64,000 bases of DNA, taken from the NCBI GenBank assembly GCA_041686855.1, contig JAWLDA010000006.1:186001-250000 (forward strand), given 5' to 3'. Shown piece by piece: positions 7,903 to 17,652 of this stretch (the first letter of the stretch is position 1; every line of letters begins with the position of its first letter). Made by a program: the position numbers and the translations under genes. Below the pieces are notes generated by a model. It was not told the DNA's origin and did not search any database. It saw only the letters and a list, made by a program, of their open reading frames with translations. The DNA is from JAWLDA01 sp041686855 (GTDB lineage: Bacteria; Bacillota; Limnochordia; DTU080; RSA5).

Positions 7903-9783
7903 TCAAGCACGGGCGTGTTTGCGTGCGGAGTGACGCTTGTTTCGATCAAGGATGGCCTTGCGCAGACGTATGTGGTTCGGGGTCACCTCAACCAGCTCGT
8001 CCTCTGCGATGTAAGCGAGCGCCTGCTCGACGGTGAAGGTGCGAGGAGCATCCAACTTGACGGCGATCTCAGCGGTACTCGAGCGCATGTTGGTAACGTG
8101 CTTCTTTTTGCACACGTTGACATCGAGGTCTTGGGGACGACTGTTGGCGCCGACGATCATGCCCTCGTAAACCGTATCGCCGGGGCCGACAAAGAGTTGG
8201 CCTCGCTCTTGAATCCCTTCGATGGCATGGGAGGTTACCGTGCCGCTCTCCCACGAGACGAGGCTGCCGTTTGTCCGCCCTGGGAGGCTCCCGCGAAAGG
8301 GGCCGTACCCGTGAAATGTGTTGTAGGCGACGGCGTACCCTTTTGTCTCCGTCAAGAGCTGGCTGTGAAATCCGATCAGACCGCGGGCAGGCACAACGAA
8401 CTCGACCTTGACGGTCTCATCATCGATTTGGGTCATGTTTGTCAGGTCGCCCTTGCGCGCGCCGACCATCTCCATTACCGTACCCAAGTGAGATCGCGGC
8501 ACTTCAACGGTGAGCTCTTCTAGGGGTTCGTGCGGTGGACCGCTCTCCATCTCTTTGAGGACCACTTGCGGTTGCGAGACGGCGAACTCGTACCCATCCC
8601 GACGCATTGTCTCAATGAGGATTCCCAAATGCAACTCGCCTCGGCCGGCAACATCAAAGGCGTCGGGCGAATCTGTCTCGCTGACGCGCAGCGCCACATT
8701 ATTGCGCGCCTCGCGCATCAGGCGATCGCGCAGATGGCGAGAGGTTAGGTAGTCGCCCTCTTGGCCGGCAAGGGGGCTGTCGTTCACTCGAAAGATGACG
8801 GTGAGCGTCGGCTCGTCGACAGTAAGAGGTGGAAGGAACCGAGGCGTCTCGGGATCGGTGACGGTATCCCCGACTCCGAGTGATTCCATACCGGTCACAG
8901 CGACGATCTCCCCGGCGTTCGCTACGTCGGCCGGGACTCGTTGCAGGCGCTCGAAGGTGAACAATCCGGCGATGCTCCCGTGTTTGGACGAGTCGCCAGG
9001 CCGTCCGTAAACCACACGCTGACCGCGACTGATCGAGCCCCGATGAATCCGTCCGATCGCAACACGCCCGACGTAGTCGTCGTGGTCGAGCATAGTTACC
9101 ATGAGTTGCAACGGTTCGCTGGCGCCATCGGCCTCACCGGCCAAAGGAGGGGGAATGTGTTTCACGATTGCGTCCAAAAGTGGTAAGATGGTACCAGTTC
9201 CCATCTTAAGGTGATGAAGCGCCTGGTCGAGGTCCTCCTCGGCAACTCCGGAGCGCGCCGCTGCGTAGAGCAATGGGAAGTCTATTTGTGAATCGTCCGC
9301 TCCGAGCGAGATAAAGAGCTCGAGGATCTCGTCGACGACTTCGTATGGCCGCGCATCGCGCCGATCGATTTTGTTGACGACGACAACCGGCTTCAGCCGT
9401 TGGGACAAGGCCTTTTGCAGTACATAACGGGTTTGCGGCAGCGGCCCTTCGGCCGCGTCAACTACCAATAAACACCCGTCGACCATACTCAAAATCCTCT
9501 CAACCTCGCCGCCAAAGTCCGCGTGACCCGGTGTGTCGACCACATTGATCTTGACGGGGTGTTCCGATTGATCCTGAGTGTAGTAGATCGCTGTGTTCTT
9601 AGCGAGGATGGTGATGCCGCGTTCCCGCTCCAAGGGATTGGAGTCGAGGACACGCTCGTCCACCTGTTCGCCGGTGCGAAAGACGCCGGACTGCTTGAGC
9701 AGCGCGTCGACCAGCGTGGTCTTGCCATGATCAACGTGGGCGATAATAGCGACATTGCGCAAAGAGAGAGGCGATTGTTTCAT
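7903..9783 (-). CDS. typA: Ribosome-associated translational GTPase TypA/BipA
   Basis: 626 aa from the ATG at 9783. G motifs are complete: AHVDHGKTT (G1), RERGITI (G2), DTPGHADF (G3), NKID (G4). EF-G-like domains III and V and the BipA-specific C-terminal domain follow. It binds 70S ribosomes and supports subunit assembly and stress adaptation. No Shine-Dalgarno lies at a usable distance from this ATG. A TTGACA-N17-TACTCT element ends 7 bases before it, so the mRNA could be leaderless. An alternative TTG 12 codons upstream lacks both a ribosome site and family similarity. Confidence 0.96.
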   Translation of the reverse strand: MKQSPLSLRNVAIIAHVDHGKTTLVDALLKQSGVFRTGEQVDERVLDSNPLERERGITILAKNTAIYYTQDQSEHPVKINVVDTPGHADFGGEVERILSMVDGCLLVVDAAEGPLPQTRYVLQKALSQRLKPVVVVNKIDRRDARPYEVVDEILELFISLGADDSQIDFPLLYAAARSGVAEEDLDQALHHLKMGTGTILPLLDAIVKHIPPPLAGEADGASEPLQLMVTMLDHDDYVGRVAIGRIHRGSISRGQRVVYGRPGDSSKHGSIAGLFTFERLQRVPADVANAGEIVAVTGMESLGVGDTVTDPETPRFLPPLTVDEPTLTVIFRVNDSPLAGQEGDYLTSRHLRDRLMREARNNVALRVSETDSPDAFDVAGRGELHLGILIETMRRDGYEFAVSQPQVVLKEMESGPPHEPLEELTVEVPRSHLGTVMEMVGARKGDLTNMTQIDDETVKVEFVVPARGLIGFHSQLLTETKGYAVAYNTFHGYGPFRGSLPGRTNGSLVSWESGTVTSHAIEGIQERGQLFVGPGDTVYEGMIVGANSRPQDLDVNVCKKKHVTNMRSSTAEIAVKLDAPRTFTVEQALAYIAEDELVEVTPNHIRLRKAILDRNKRHSARKHARA

Positions 9784-9790
9784 GAGAACG

Positions 9791-9819
9791 AGAGTATCAG
9801 GCCTCCCAAAGGGTGTCAA
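9791..9819 (-). promoter_or_regulatory. Candidate typA promoter giving a leaderless mRNA
   Basis: Read on the minus strand: TTGACA (9819-9814), a 17-base spacer, then TACTCT (9796-9791), with the ATG at 9783. The -35 is perfect and the -10 weak. Initiation 6-8 bases downstream would start the transcript at or next to the AUG. Confidence 0.4.
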
Positions 9820-9884
9820 GACTAACAGTTGAGGAGGATGTTCGCTTTATCGGCGGGCATTCATGGAAAGGCGGGTTGGTAACG

Positions 9885-12569
9885 ATGAGTGACCGGAGGA
9901 AAGAGGAATTGGAGCTGGGTCCGCTCGATATCGAATTGCGAGAGTGGATCGAGTCGCTGGACTACGTGATCGAACAGGGCGACCCCGAGCGAGTCCGCAC
10001 CCTGCTGCGGCGGTTGCAAGTCCGGGCGCAACAAGCCGGTGTTCGCACGTTGTCTGCGGTGACCACGCCGTACATCAACACGATTCCCGCTCACGAACAG
10101 CCGCCCTACCCAGGGAGCCGAGAGATCGAGCGGCGCATCAAGAGTATCATTCGCTGGAACGCGATGGCCATGGTCGTGCGGGCGAATCGCGATGAAGAGG
10201 GGCTTGGCGGGCACATCTCAACGTACGCTTCGGCCGCGACTCTCTTTGAAGTCGGATTCAACCATTTTTTCCGCGCCCGCTCCGACGATCAAGAGGCGGA
10301 CATGGTCTACTTTCAGGGCCATGCAGCACCCGGCATCTACGCCCGCGCCTTTATCGAAGGGCGGATCGATGAGACACATATGGAGAATTTTCGTAGAGAG
10401 TTGCACCCCAAGGGCGGGCTCTCGTCGTACCCCCACCCGTGGCTGATGCCGGAGTTTTGGCAGTTCCCGACGGTTTCGATGGGTCTAGGGCCGATCATGT
10501 CGATCTATCAAGCCAAGTTTAATCGGTACTTGGAGAATCGAGGACTCAAGTCGGCGTCAGACGCGAAAGTGTGGGCGTTCTTGGGCGACGGTGAAGTCGA
10601 CGAACCAGAGACGCTCGGCGCCATCTCTTTGGCTTCTCGGGAACGGCTCGACAACCTTATTTGGGTGATCAACTGTAATCTGCAACGGCTCGACGGACCG
10701 GTCCGAGGCAACCAAAAGGTGATCCAAGAGCTCGAGGCAGTCTTTCGTGGCGCCGGCTGGAATGTGATCAAGGTGATTTGGGGCAGCGACTGGGATCCCT
10801 TATTGGAGCGCGACAGCGACGGGCTTCTCGTGAAACGAATGAATGAGGTCGTGGACGGCCAGTTCCAACGGTACACTGTAGCCGAAGGTGAGTATATCCG
10901 TCAGGACTTTTTTGGCGCTGATCCCCGGCTCGAACAACTAGTGGCACACCTTTCGGATGAACAGTTGAGTCGATTGAGCCGTGGTGGCCATGACCCCGAG
11001 AAGGTGTATGCAGCGTACAAGGCGGCGACCGAGTACACGGATGGTCCCACTGTGATATTGGCCAAGACGATCAAGGGGTACGGACTCGGAGAAGCGGGCG
11101 AAGGGAAGAACATTACACACCAGCAAAAGAAGTTGAATGATGACGAACTGCGTGCCTTCCGGTCGCGCTTTGGCATCTCGATCTCCGATGAGAAGGTGAC
11201 GGAGGCCCCCTTTTACCGACCAGCTGACGAGAGCCGTGAGATGCTTTACCTGAAGGAGCGCCGCGAGGCGCTGGGCGGGTACTTGCCTGAGCGAAAGATC
11301 TTGGCGCCGCCGCTCAAGACCCCTGAGGAGTCGGTTTTCAGCGAGTTTTACGAAGGCTCGGAGCGGTCGGTCTCGACCACCATGGCCTTAGTGCGGATCA
11401 TGGTGAATCTTTTAAGGGACGCCGACCTCGGTAAGTTGATCGTTCCCATCATTCCCGACGAGGCGCGCACTTTCGGGATGGAAGCGCTCTTTCGACAGTA
11501 CGGCATCTACTCATCGATCGGTCAGCTCTACGATCCCGTCGACAAGGCGACCCTTCTGCCGTACCGAGAGGCTCAAGACGGTCAGATCCTGGAGGAAGGG
11601 ATCACCGAGGCAGGCGCGATGTCCTCTTTCATCGCCGCAGGGACCGCTCCGGCCAACCACGGCGTGAACACGATTCCTTTCTTCATCTACTATTCAATGT
11701 TTGGGTTTCAACGGATTGGCGATCTCATATGGGCCGCCGGTGATATGCAGGCGCGTGGCTTCATGGTCGGCGCGACTGCCGGGCGCACGACACTCTCCGG
11801 TGAGGGCCTTCAGCACCAAGACGGTAACAGCCACTTGCTCGCAATGACGGTGCCGAACCTGATTACCTACGACCCAGCCTACGCCTATGAATTGGCAGTC
11901 ATTGTGCGTGAAGGGATTCGAAGGATGTACCAAGAGCAGGAGCCGATCTATTATTACATCACGGTGGGTAATGAGCCGTACGCACAGCCGCGCATCCCTG
12001 CGGGCGATGATGTCAAGGAGAAGATCCTCAAGGGGATGTACCGGTTTAAGCGAACGGACAAACCTGATCCCAAGCGGCACGTACAGTTGTTGGGGAGCGG
12101 CGCCATCCTCAACGAGGTGGTCGAAGCGGCACGGCGCCTCGCCGACTACGGTGTGAGCGCCGATGTCTGGAGTGTCACGAGTTATAAAGAGCTATACAAG
12201 GACGGAGTCGATGCCGACCATTGGAACATGCTCCATCCAACGGCCCGCAAGCGGCGGACGCCTTATGTGACTGAGGCCCTCGGTGAGGCTCCGGGTGTGG
12301 TTGTCGCTGCGTCGGATTACGTCAAAGCTCTGGGATACTCGATCAGTCGCTGGGTACCCCAGCCCTACTTTGTGCTGGGCACCGATGGTTTCGGGCGCAG
12401 CGATTCGAGACGGCGGCTCAGAGACTTCTTTGAAGTTGACGCTCGCTACATTACAGTGGCGGCATTGTCGGCGCTCGCCCAAGAGGGAGCGATACCGGCC
12501 AAGAGTGTGAAACAGGCAATCACGGATTTTGAGATCGACCCCGAGAAGCCAAATCCCTTCTTTGTATAG
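9885..12569 (+). CDS. aceE: Pyruvate dehydrogenase E1 component, homodimeric (AceE) type
   Basis: 894 aa from the ATG at 9885; an in-frame GTG at 9813 would add 24 residues that do not resemble the family. The length matches homodimeric AceE, not the split alpha/beta E1. The thiamine-diphosphate motif is clear (FLGDGEVDEPE...VINCNLQRLDGP), as are AceE blocks such as HISTYASAATLFEVGFNHFFR and GQLYDPVDKATLLPYREAQDGQILEEGITEAG. It decarboxylates pyruvate and acetylates the E2 lipoyl group. It is first in an E1-E2-E3 operon. A homodimeric E1 is unusual beside Bacillota-type genes. Confidence 0.96.
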   Translation: MSDRRKEELELGPLDIELREWIESLDYVIEQGDPERVRTLLRRLQVRAQQAGVRTLSAVTTPYINTIPAHEQPPYPGSREIERRIKSIIRWNAMAMVVRANRDEEGLGGHISTYASAATLFEVGFNHFFRARSDDQEADMVYFQGHAAPGIYARAFIEGRIDETHMENFRRELHPKGGLSSYPHPWLMPEFWQFPTVSMGLGPIMSIYQAKFNRYLENRGLKSASDAKVWAFLGDGEVDEPETLGAISLASRERLDNLIWVINCNLQRLDGPVRGNQKVIQELEAVFRGAGWNVIKVIWGSDWDPLLERDSDGLLVKRMNEVVDGQFQRYTVAEGEYIRQDFFGADPRLEQLVAHLSDEQLSRLSRGGHDPEKVYAAYKAATEYTDGPTVILAKTIKGYGLGEAGEGKNITHQQKKLNDDELRAFRSRFGISISDEKVTEAPFYRPADESREMLYLKERREALGGYLPERKILAPPLKTPEESVFSEFYEGSERSVSTTMALVRIMVNLLRDADLGKLIVPIIPDEARTFGMEALFRQYGIYSSIGQLYDPVDKATLLPYREAQDGQILEEGITEAGAMSSFIAAGTAPANHGVNTIPFFIYYSMFGFQRIGDLIWAAGDMQARGFMVGATAGRTTLSGEGLQHQDGNSHLLAMTVPNLITYDPAYAYELAVIVREGIRRMYQEQEPIYYYITVGNEPYAQPRIPAGDDVKEKILKGMYRFKRTDKPDPKRHVQLLGSGAILNEVVEAARRLADYGVSADVWSVTSYKELYKDGVDADHWNMLHPTARKRRTPYVTEALGEAPGVVVAASDYVKALGYSISRWVPQPYFVLGTDGFGRSDSRRRLRDFFEVDARYITVAALSALAQEGAIPAKSVKQAITDFEIDPEKPNPFFV

Positions 12570-12608
12570 GCGCGCCGGGGCGCTCGGATCGAGAAAGGAG
12601 CGGTCACA

Positions 12609-13997
12609 ATGTCTACGGAATTTAAACTGCCGCCCCTAGGCGATGGTGTGAGTGAAGGCGTCATAGTGAAGGTGCTGGTGAAAGAGGGGGAGACGGTTGC
12701 CGAGGATCAGTCGGTCCTTGAAATCGAGACCAACAAAGCAGTAGCCGAGGTGCCCTCCAGTGTGAGCGGCGTCATCGAAGAGGTGCACGTTCGCGAAGGC
12801 GATGAGGTGGGGCCCGGAGCTGTTGTCTTCACTGTGAAAGCCGATGACGGAGCGGCGGCCGACGAGCCAGAAGCCTCGGGCGACGAAACAGAGGCTGCGG
12901 GCGACGTCGAAGATGCAGCGGACGAGGTCGAGACGGCCGAAGTCAAGGTGGAGGAGACCAAAGCTGAGGCGGAGGCCACCGAACGGTCAGGAGACGGCGA
13001 AGTCCGCGAGCCGGAGAAGGCCGAAAGCGAATCCCTTCGGGCCGCGCTTACAAGAACAGATGCCCAGAGCACCGACGAAACTCGAGAATCCCGCAGCCAC
13101 ATCCCTGCTGCGCCGTCGACTCGGCGTTTCGCGCGAGAGATCGGCGTCGACATCGGCGCTGTGCAGGGAAGCGGTCCCGGTGGGCGCATTTCGATAGATG
13201 ATGTTAAAGCGTACGCCAAATCTCTCAATTCCCGGGCACAGACAGCGCCGTCGCCTGGAACGGTGGGCGTGCCTCTGCCGGACTTTGCCCACTGGGGTGA
13301 GGTCGAACGAGTGCCTTTGCGCGGCATCCGCAAGCAGACGGCCGATCACCTGAGTACGGCGTGGACAAGTATCCCTCATGTAACGCATTTCGACAAGGCG
13401 GACGTCACCGAGCTCGAGGAGACGCGCAAGCGCTTCGGTCCACGTGTTGAGAAGGCGGGCGGCAAGCTGACCCCAACGGCGATCATTCTCAAGGTGGTCG
13501 CAGGAGCTTTGCGCCGCTTCCCTCAGTTTAATTCCAGCATTGACATACAACGTGGCGAACTGATCATGAAGAAGTACTGCCACATCGGGGTAGCGGTCGA
13601 CACAGAACACGGGCTGATGGTTCCGGTCATCAGGGACGTGGACGAGAAGAGCGTGACGGAGATCTCGGTCGAACTCACCGAGGTGGCCGAGAAGACGCGC
13701 GAACGGAAGTTGACGCTTGAGGAGATGCAAGGTGGCTGTTTTACCGTCTCTAATCTCGGAGGGATCGGTGGCACCGGGTTCACGCCGATTGTGAATGCGC
13801 CGGAAGTGGCGATCTTGGGTGTAGCTCGATCCCAGACTGAGCCCGTCTTTATGGACGACGCCTTTGTACCCCGCACAGTCATGCCTTTGTCGCTCTCCTA
13901 CGATCACCGAGTGATCGACGGGGCAGACGCGGCCCGCTTCCTCAGGTGGGTCGCCGAGGCGTTGGAGAATCCTTTCTTGCTTTCCCTGGAGGGCTGA
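12609..13997 (+). CDS. aceF: Dihydrolipoamide acetyltransferase, pyruvate dehydrogenase E2
   Basis: 462 aa, ATG after GAGAAAGGAG. One lipoyl domain (residues 1-78) has the modified lysine K43 in ETNKAVAEVPS. A long acidic Glu/Ala/Asp-rich linker (about 79-165) follows, then a peripheral-subunit-binding domain (PSTRRFAREIGVDIGAVQGSGPGGRI) and the catalytic domain from about 230 with SYDHRVIDGADAARF near the end. It transfers acetyl from E1 to CoA and forms the complex core. The single lipoyl domain and strongly acidic linker are its notable features. It is placed 39 bases after aceE and 6 before lpd. Confidence 0.96.
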   Translation: MSTEFKLPPLGDGVSEGVIVKVLVKEGETVAEDQSVLEIETNKAVAEVPSSVSGVIEEVHVREGDEVGPGAVVFTVKADDGAAADEPEASGDETEAAGDVEDAADEVETAEVKVEETKAEAEATERSGDGEVREPEKAESESLRAALTRTDAQSTDETRESRSHIPAAPSTRRFAREIGVDIGAVQGSGPGGRISIDDVKAYAKSLNSRAQTAPSPGTVGVPLPDFAHWGEVERVPLRGIRKQTADHLSTAWTSIPHVTHFDKADVTELEETRKRFGPRVEKAGGKLTPTAIILKVVAGALRRFPQFNSSIDIQRGELIMKKYCHIGVAVDTEHGLMVPVIRDVDEKSVTEISVELTEVAEKTRERKLTLEEMQGGCFTVSNLGGIGGTGFTPIVNAPEVAILGVARSQTEPVFMDDAFVPRTVMPLSLSYDHRVIDGADAARFLRWVAEALENPFLLSLEG

Positions 13998-14003
13998 TAG
14001 CAC

Positions 14004-15422
14004 ATGGCACGTGAACAACGAAGTACGAGCGTAGTGGTGATCGGTGGCGGACCCGGGGGGTATGCGGCGGCGTTTGCCGCGGCGGACCTGGGCTTGGAGG
14101 TTACCTTGGTTGACGACGCTCCAAATCCGGGCGGCGTCTGTCTTTATCGCGGTTGTATCCCGTCAAAGGCCCTACTCAACGTGGCGCACGTCCTGGATCA
14201 AGCCAGGCAGGCAGCTGACTGGGGCGTAACTTTTAGCGAGCCCAAGGTGGATCTCGAACGACTGCGAACGTGGAAAGACGAGGTCGTTCGAAAGATGACG
14301 GAGGGCCTTGGCGACCTGTCCAAAAAGCGCGGTATCACCTTTGTGCAGGGAAGAGCTACGTTCGCTGGTCCCAAGCGAGTCACCGTAAGTGCGGAGAGCG
14401 GGGACGAGCTTGAGCTTTCCTTTGAACACGCCATCTTGGCGACCGGTTCCCAACCGGTAAGGATTCCTGCGCTCTCGATCGATTCGTCTCGCGTGATGGA
14501 TTCGACCGACGCCCTCCGTCTCGAAGATATTCCCGGCTCGCTCCTGGTCGTGGGTGGAGGGTACATAGGTTTGGAGTTAGCCACCGTCTACCACGCGCTT
14601 GGAACTCAGGTGAGCGTCGTCGAGTTGACATCCGAGTTGCTACCCGGCGCTGACCGGGACTTGGTCCGTCCCCTGGCGGCCAAGGTGAAACGGGTGTTGC
14701 ACGCTGTTCACCTTAAGACCCAAGTGCTTTCACTTGAGGAGCGGGGGGAGCAGATCCTTGCCCGACTCAAGGGGGAGGATGGCGAGGAGCGGGAGGAGAG
14801 CTTCGACCGAGTCCTGGTCGCGGTGGGGCGTCGCCCAAACTCGGCTAACCTAGGTCTCGAGACGACCAAGGTCGAGGTGACGGAGCGCGGCTTTGTTCGT
14901 GTGGATTCGCAGAGGCGTACGGCGGAGCCCACCATCTTCGCCATCGGCGATGTGGCCGGGGAGCCGATGCTGGCCCACAAGGCGTCGCACGAGGGACGTG
15001 TCGCCGCCGAGGTGATCTCCGGACGGAGGGTCGCGTTCGAGCCGCAGGCGATTCCAGCCGTTGTCTTTACCGATCCGGAAGTAGCGTGGTGCGGATTGAC
15101 CGAAGCGGCTGCGAAAGAGCAAGGCCGCCAGGTGAAAGTGGTCCGCTTTCCTTGGGGAGCGTCAGGAAGGGCCGCCACCCTGGGACGTTCCGACGGTGTG
15201 ACGAAGCTGATCGTCGATCCCGAGAGCGAACAGGTGCTGGGTGTGGGTATTTGCGGTCCGGGTGCAGGGGAGCTGATCGCTGAGGGTGTGTTGGCTGTCG
15301 AGATGGCCGCGCTGGCCTCAGACGTCATGTTGAGCATTCACCCTCATCCGACCCTCTCAGAGACCATCATGGAGGCAGCCGAGTCGGTATACGGTTCCAG
15401 CACGCACTTTTACCGTAAGTGA
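14004..15422 (+). CDS. lpdA: Dihydrolipoyl dehydrogenase, E3
   Basis: 472 aa. The N-terminal FAD motif is VVIGGGPGGYAAAFAAADLG. The redox disulfide sits in GGVCLYRGCIPSKALL, with LYR in place of the commoner LNVG. The NAD-binding LLVVGGGYIGLELA and the C-terminal HPHPTLSE catalytic histidine-glutamate pair are present. It reoxidises dihydrolipoamide on E2 with NAD+. It is the third gene of the pyruvate dehydrogenase operon. No second 2-oxo-acid dehydrogenase is visible, but it could serve others elsewhere. Confidence 0.96.
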   Translation: MAREQRSTSVVVIGGGPGGYAAAFAAADLGLEVTLVDDAPNPGGVCLYRGCIPSKALLNVAHVLDQARQAADWGVTFSEPKVDLERLRTWKDEVVRKMTEGLGDLSKKRGITFVQGRATFAGPKRVTVSAESGDELELSFEHAILATGSQPVRIPALSIDSSRVMDSTDALRLEDIPGSLLVVGGGYIGLELATVYHALGTQVSVVELTSELLPGADRDLVRPLAAKVKRVLHAVHLKTQVLSLEERGEQILARLKGEDGEEREESFDRVLVAVGRRPNSANLGLETTKVEVTERGFVRVDSQRRTAEPTIFAIGDVAGEPMLAHKASHEGRVAAEVISGRRVAFEPQAIPAVVFTDPEVAWCGLTEAAAKEQGRQVKVVRFPWGASGRAATLGRSDGVTKLIVDPESEQVLGVGICGPGAGELIAEGVLAVEMAALASDVMLSIHPHPTLSETIMEAAESVYGSSTHFYRK

Positions 15423-15536
15423 GATTGTTTGGCTCGGATTCGTTGTCAGCCGACTGCCGATAAGGCAGAAGCGAGGCATTTCTAGGCATCATGTCGAACT
15501 GGGGCGTATCCCGAGCCCATAGGAGCTGAAGCCCGA

Positions 15537-15905
15537 GTGAGCATGGATGACCAGAACCAGGTGACTGAGCAAATCGTCCTCGCCTTTATCGAGCTGATTC
15601 ACGAGCGGAAGCTGGCCGGTAAGGAAGTGCTGGCGGCGACGATGGAGACGATCGCACAGTGGTTGACCGAGCGAACGGGACTGGCTGTCACGCCCCGACA
15701 CATTCAAGAGATGACCAAAGCCATGCGTGAGGGTGGGTTGATCACCGTGGGTGGGGGTGGCATCGGTTACCCGAATACCTACGACACCTGCGAGCGTGAG
15801 ATGGGCGAAGAGGCCTTTTGGAGTCAAGTCGACGCATTCCTGCTGGTCTGGCAACATCCGGGGCGCAAGGCGATGCTCAAGGGTTCACAGGAAGCCTTAC
15901 GGTAA
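15537..15905 (+). CDS. Hypothetical 122-aa protein
   Basis: GTG start at 15537, 11 bases after AGGAG. A helical N-terminal half (VTEQIVLAFIELIHERKLAGKEV) is followed by a region reading like a winged helix (TERTGLAVTPRHIQEMTKAMREGGLITVGGGGIGYPNTYDT). That suggests a small DNA-binding or adaptor protein, but I do not recognise a family. Its last 29 bases overlap the 3' end of the histidine kinase on the other strand, so the two convergent transcripts would form an RNA duplex. Confidence 0.6.
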   Translation: MSMDDQNQVTEQIVLAFIELIHERKLAGKEVLAATMETIAQWLTERTGLAVTPRHIQEMTKAMREGGLITVGGGGIGYPNTYDTCEREMGEEAFWSQVDAFLLVWQHPGRKAMLKGSQEALR

Positions 15906-17652
15906 AGCGAGCGCCGCCTTCTGCCCGATTTTCGGCTTCAACGCTGCCGTTGTGCATTTGAACCAACTCTTTCACGATCACCAGACCCAGTCCCGTTCCA
16001 ACCCCGTGCTGGTAGCGGCGTGACTTGTCAACCTTATAAAATCGTTCCCAGATATAGGGGAGGTCCTCCTGCGGAATGCCCTCCCCCTCGTCTTCAATTT
16101 GGACCTGTACATAAGGCGCATTCACTCCTGAGGAGTCTGGGTGTTCGCAAGTGTTGCCAAAGACGCTGACGCGCTTTCCCTTGGGTGAGTGCCGGACCGC
16201 ATTCTCCAGCAAGTTCAAAAAGATCTGCGCCATCCAGTCACGATCGGCCTGTACCGGAGGGAGGCGATCCAATTCGACGTGAATCTGGATGTCCCGGTCT
16301 TTGCAGATCGGCTCTAGGGACTCCACCGTGTCATCGATAATCTCGCCGAGGTCGAGTCGTTCGAGATCCATCTCGATGGCGTTCGACTCGATGCGGGAGA
16401 GATCCAAGATCGTGTTGACCAACCGGGAGAGGCGCAGGCTCTCGTCCATGATGACATGGAGGTAACGCCGGGTCTGCTCTTCGTTTACAACCATGCCTTC
16501 CAGGATGGCCTGAACGAATCCGCGAATCGACGTCAGGGGCGTGCGTAGCTCGTGCGAGACGTTGGCCAAGAAGTCTCGGCGGATCCTTTCGAGTTGGTAT
16601 CGCTCGGTCACGTCATGCAGGATTGCCACGGCACCTTGGACATCTCCGTCGTCGTCTCGCAACGGGGTGGAGTGAAGGACCAACACCTTCTCGTCGAGGC
16701 GAACCTCGGTTTGGTCGGTCAAATGTCCTGAGAGGGTCGATTCAATGTGAGGCCAAATCACTTTCAGCCGATGCTGCTCCTGGAGCGGCTCGGCGACAAC
16801 ATCCCCCTCAATCTTAAAGAGGTTCACCAGTGCCGGATTTACGAGGAGGACTCGACCCTCGGAGTCAACTGCAATCACTCCTTCGCTCATACTCGCCAAG
16901 ATGGAACCCGTCTTCTGCTTCTCCTGCGTGAGCTCCCGAATCGTCTGACCCAAACGGTGGGCCAACTCGTTGAATGCATTGCCCAAAGCGCCAACCTCGC
17001 CTTTCTCCTGAGTGGAGACCCGGCGGTCAAAGTTGCCTTGGGCCATTTCAAGACTGGCCGAAGTCATTTGGCGAATTGGCTCGGTGATGCGGCGCGAAAG
17101 AACGTAGCTGACGCCGACGCCGGCTCCCGCCGCTAAGAGCGTCGCGACAAGGAGGAGGCGCCGCCCTCCCTCGATTGTGTCGGCCGTATCCTGGATCGGC
17201 GCGTGAAGGACGACCGCGCCGGCAATACCGTTAGGGCTACGGATAGGGACGAGAGCGGTGACAACGGCTTCCTGGACTGCTTCTTCGAAGCCACGCCGCG
17301 TGACGGAGGCCCCTTCTTCGAGGACGAGATGGACGTCACTGGGGCTAAGCCGGAGTGCCTTCTCCCGCGAGGGGGAGAAGGTCGTCAGTGTGACGAGGCC
17401 TTCCCGATTGGCAAAGGTGATGCCCGCGTTGAGCGTCTGGGCGATCGCTTCGACTCTGGCGCGCAGCAGGACGGTTGGTGTGCCCACTTCGACCAGGCGA
17501 GCGAGACGGACGCCATTCTCCACCAGTTCGCGCTCCTTGGACTCGTAGACACTCTCTGTGTAGAGGTAAGCGAGAGCGGCCCCAGTCACCGCGATGGTCG
17601 TTAGCAGCACAACGACGTACGAGCGAAGGAGGCGGGCAAAGAGTGAATTCAC
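15877..17652 (-). CDS. Sensor histidine kinase, PhoR/ResE/WalK-like
   Basis: 591 aa, GTG start in a 4-base overlap with the response regulator stop. Order: a transmembrane segment (about 10-30), an extracytoplasmic domain (about 31-165), a second membrane segment, HAMP (RRITEPIRQMTSASLEMAQGNFDRRV), PAS (SMSEGVIAVDSEGRVLLVNPALVNLF), HisKA with the phosphorylated His in ANVSHELRTPLTSIRGF, and HATPase with N box NLLENAVRHS, G1 DEGEGIP and G2 GTGLGLVIV. It senses an envelope or extracellular cue and phosphorylates its partner. The signal is unknown; adjacency to a secreted LTPEQ protein suggests envelope stress. Confidence 0.93.
   Translation of the reverse strand: MNSLFARLLRSYVVVLLTTIAVTGAALAYLYTESVYESKERELVENGVRLARLVEVGTPTVLLRARVEAIAQTLNAGITFANREGLVTLTTFSPSREKALRLSPSDVHLVLEEGASVTRRGFEEAVQEAVVTALVPIRSPNGIAGAVVLHAPIQDTADTIEGGRRLLLVATLLAAGAGVGVSYVLSRRITEPIRQMTSASLEMAQGNFDRRVSTQEKGEVGALGNAFNELAHRLGQTIRELTQEKQKTGSILASMSEGVIAVDSEGRVLLVNPALVNLFKIEGDVVAEPLQEQHRLKVIWPHIESTLSGHLTDQTEVRLDEKVLVLHSTPLRDDDGDVQGAVAILHDVTERYQLERIRRDFLANVSHELRTPLTSIRGFVQAILEGMVVNEEQTRRYLHVIMDESLRLSRLVNTILDLSRIESNAIEMDLERLDLGEIIDDTVESLEPICKDRDIQIHVELDRLPPVQADRDWMAQIFLNLLENAVRHSPKGKRVSVFGNTCEHPDSSGVNAPYVQVQIEDEGEGIPQEDLPYIWERFYKVDKSRRYQHGVGTGLGLVIVKELVQMHNGSVEAENRAEGGARFTVRLPVNP

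Noticed and set aside
9838..9882. 14-codon upstream ORF before aceE
   Set aside because: GGAGG lies directly against its ATG, leaving no spacing for initiation; no evidence of regulation.
12987..14018. 343-codon minus-strand frame
   Set aside because: It is antisense to aceF; composition is typical of a shadow frame.
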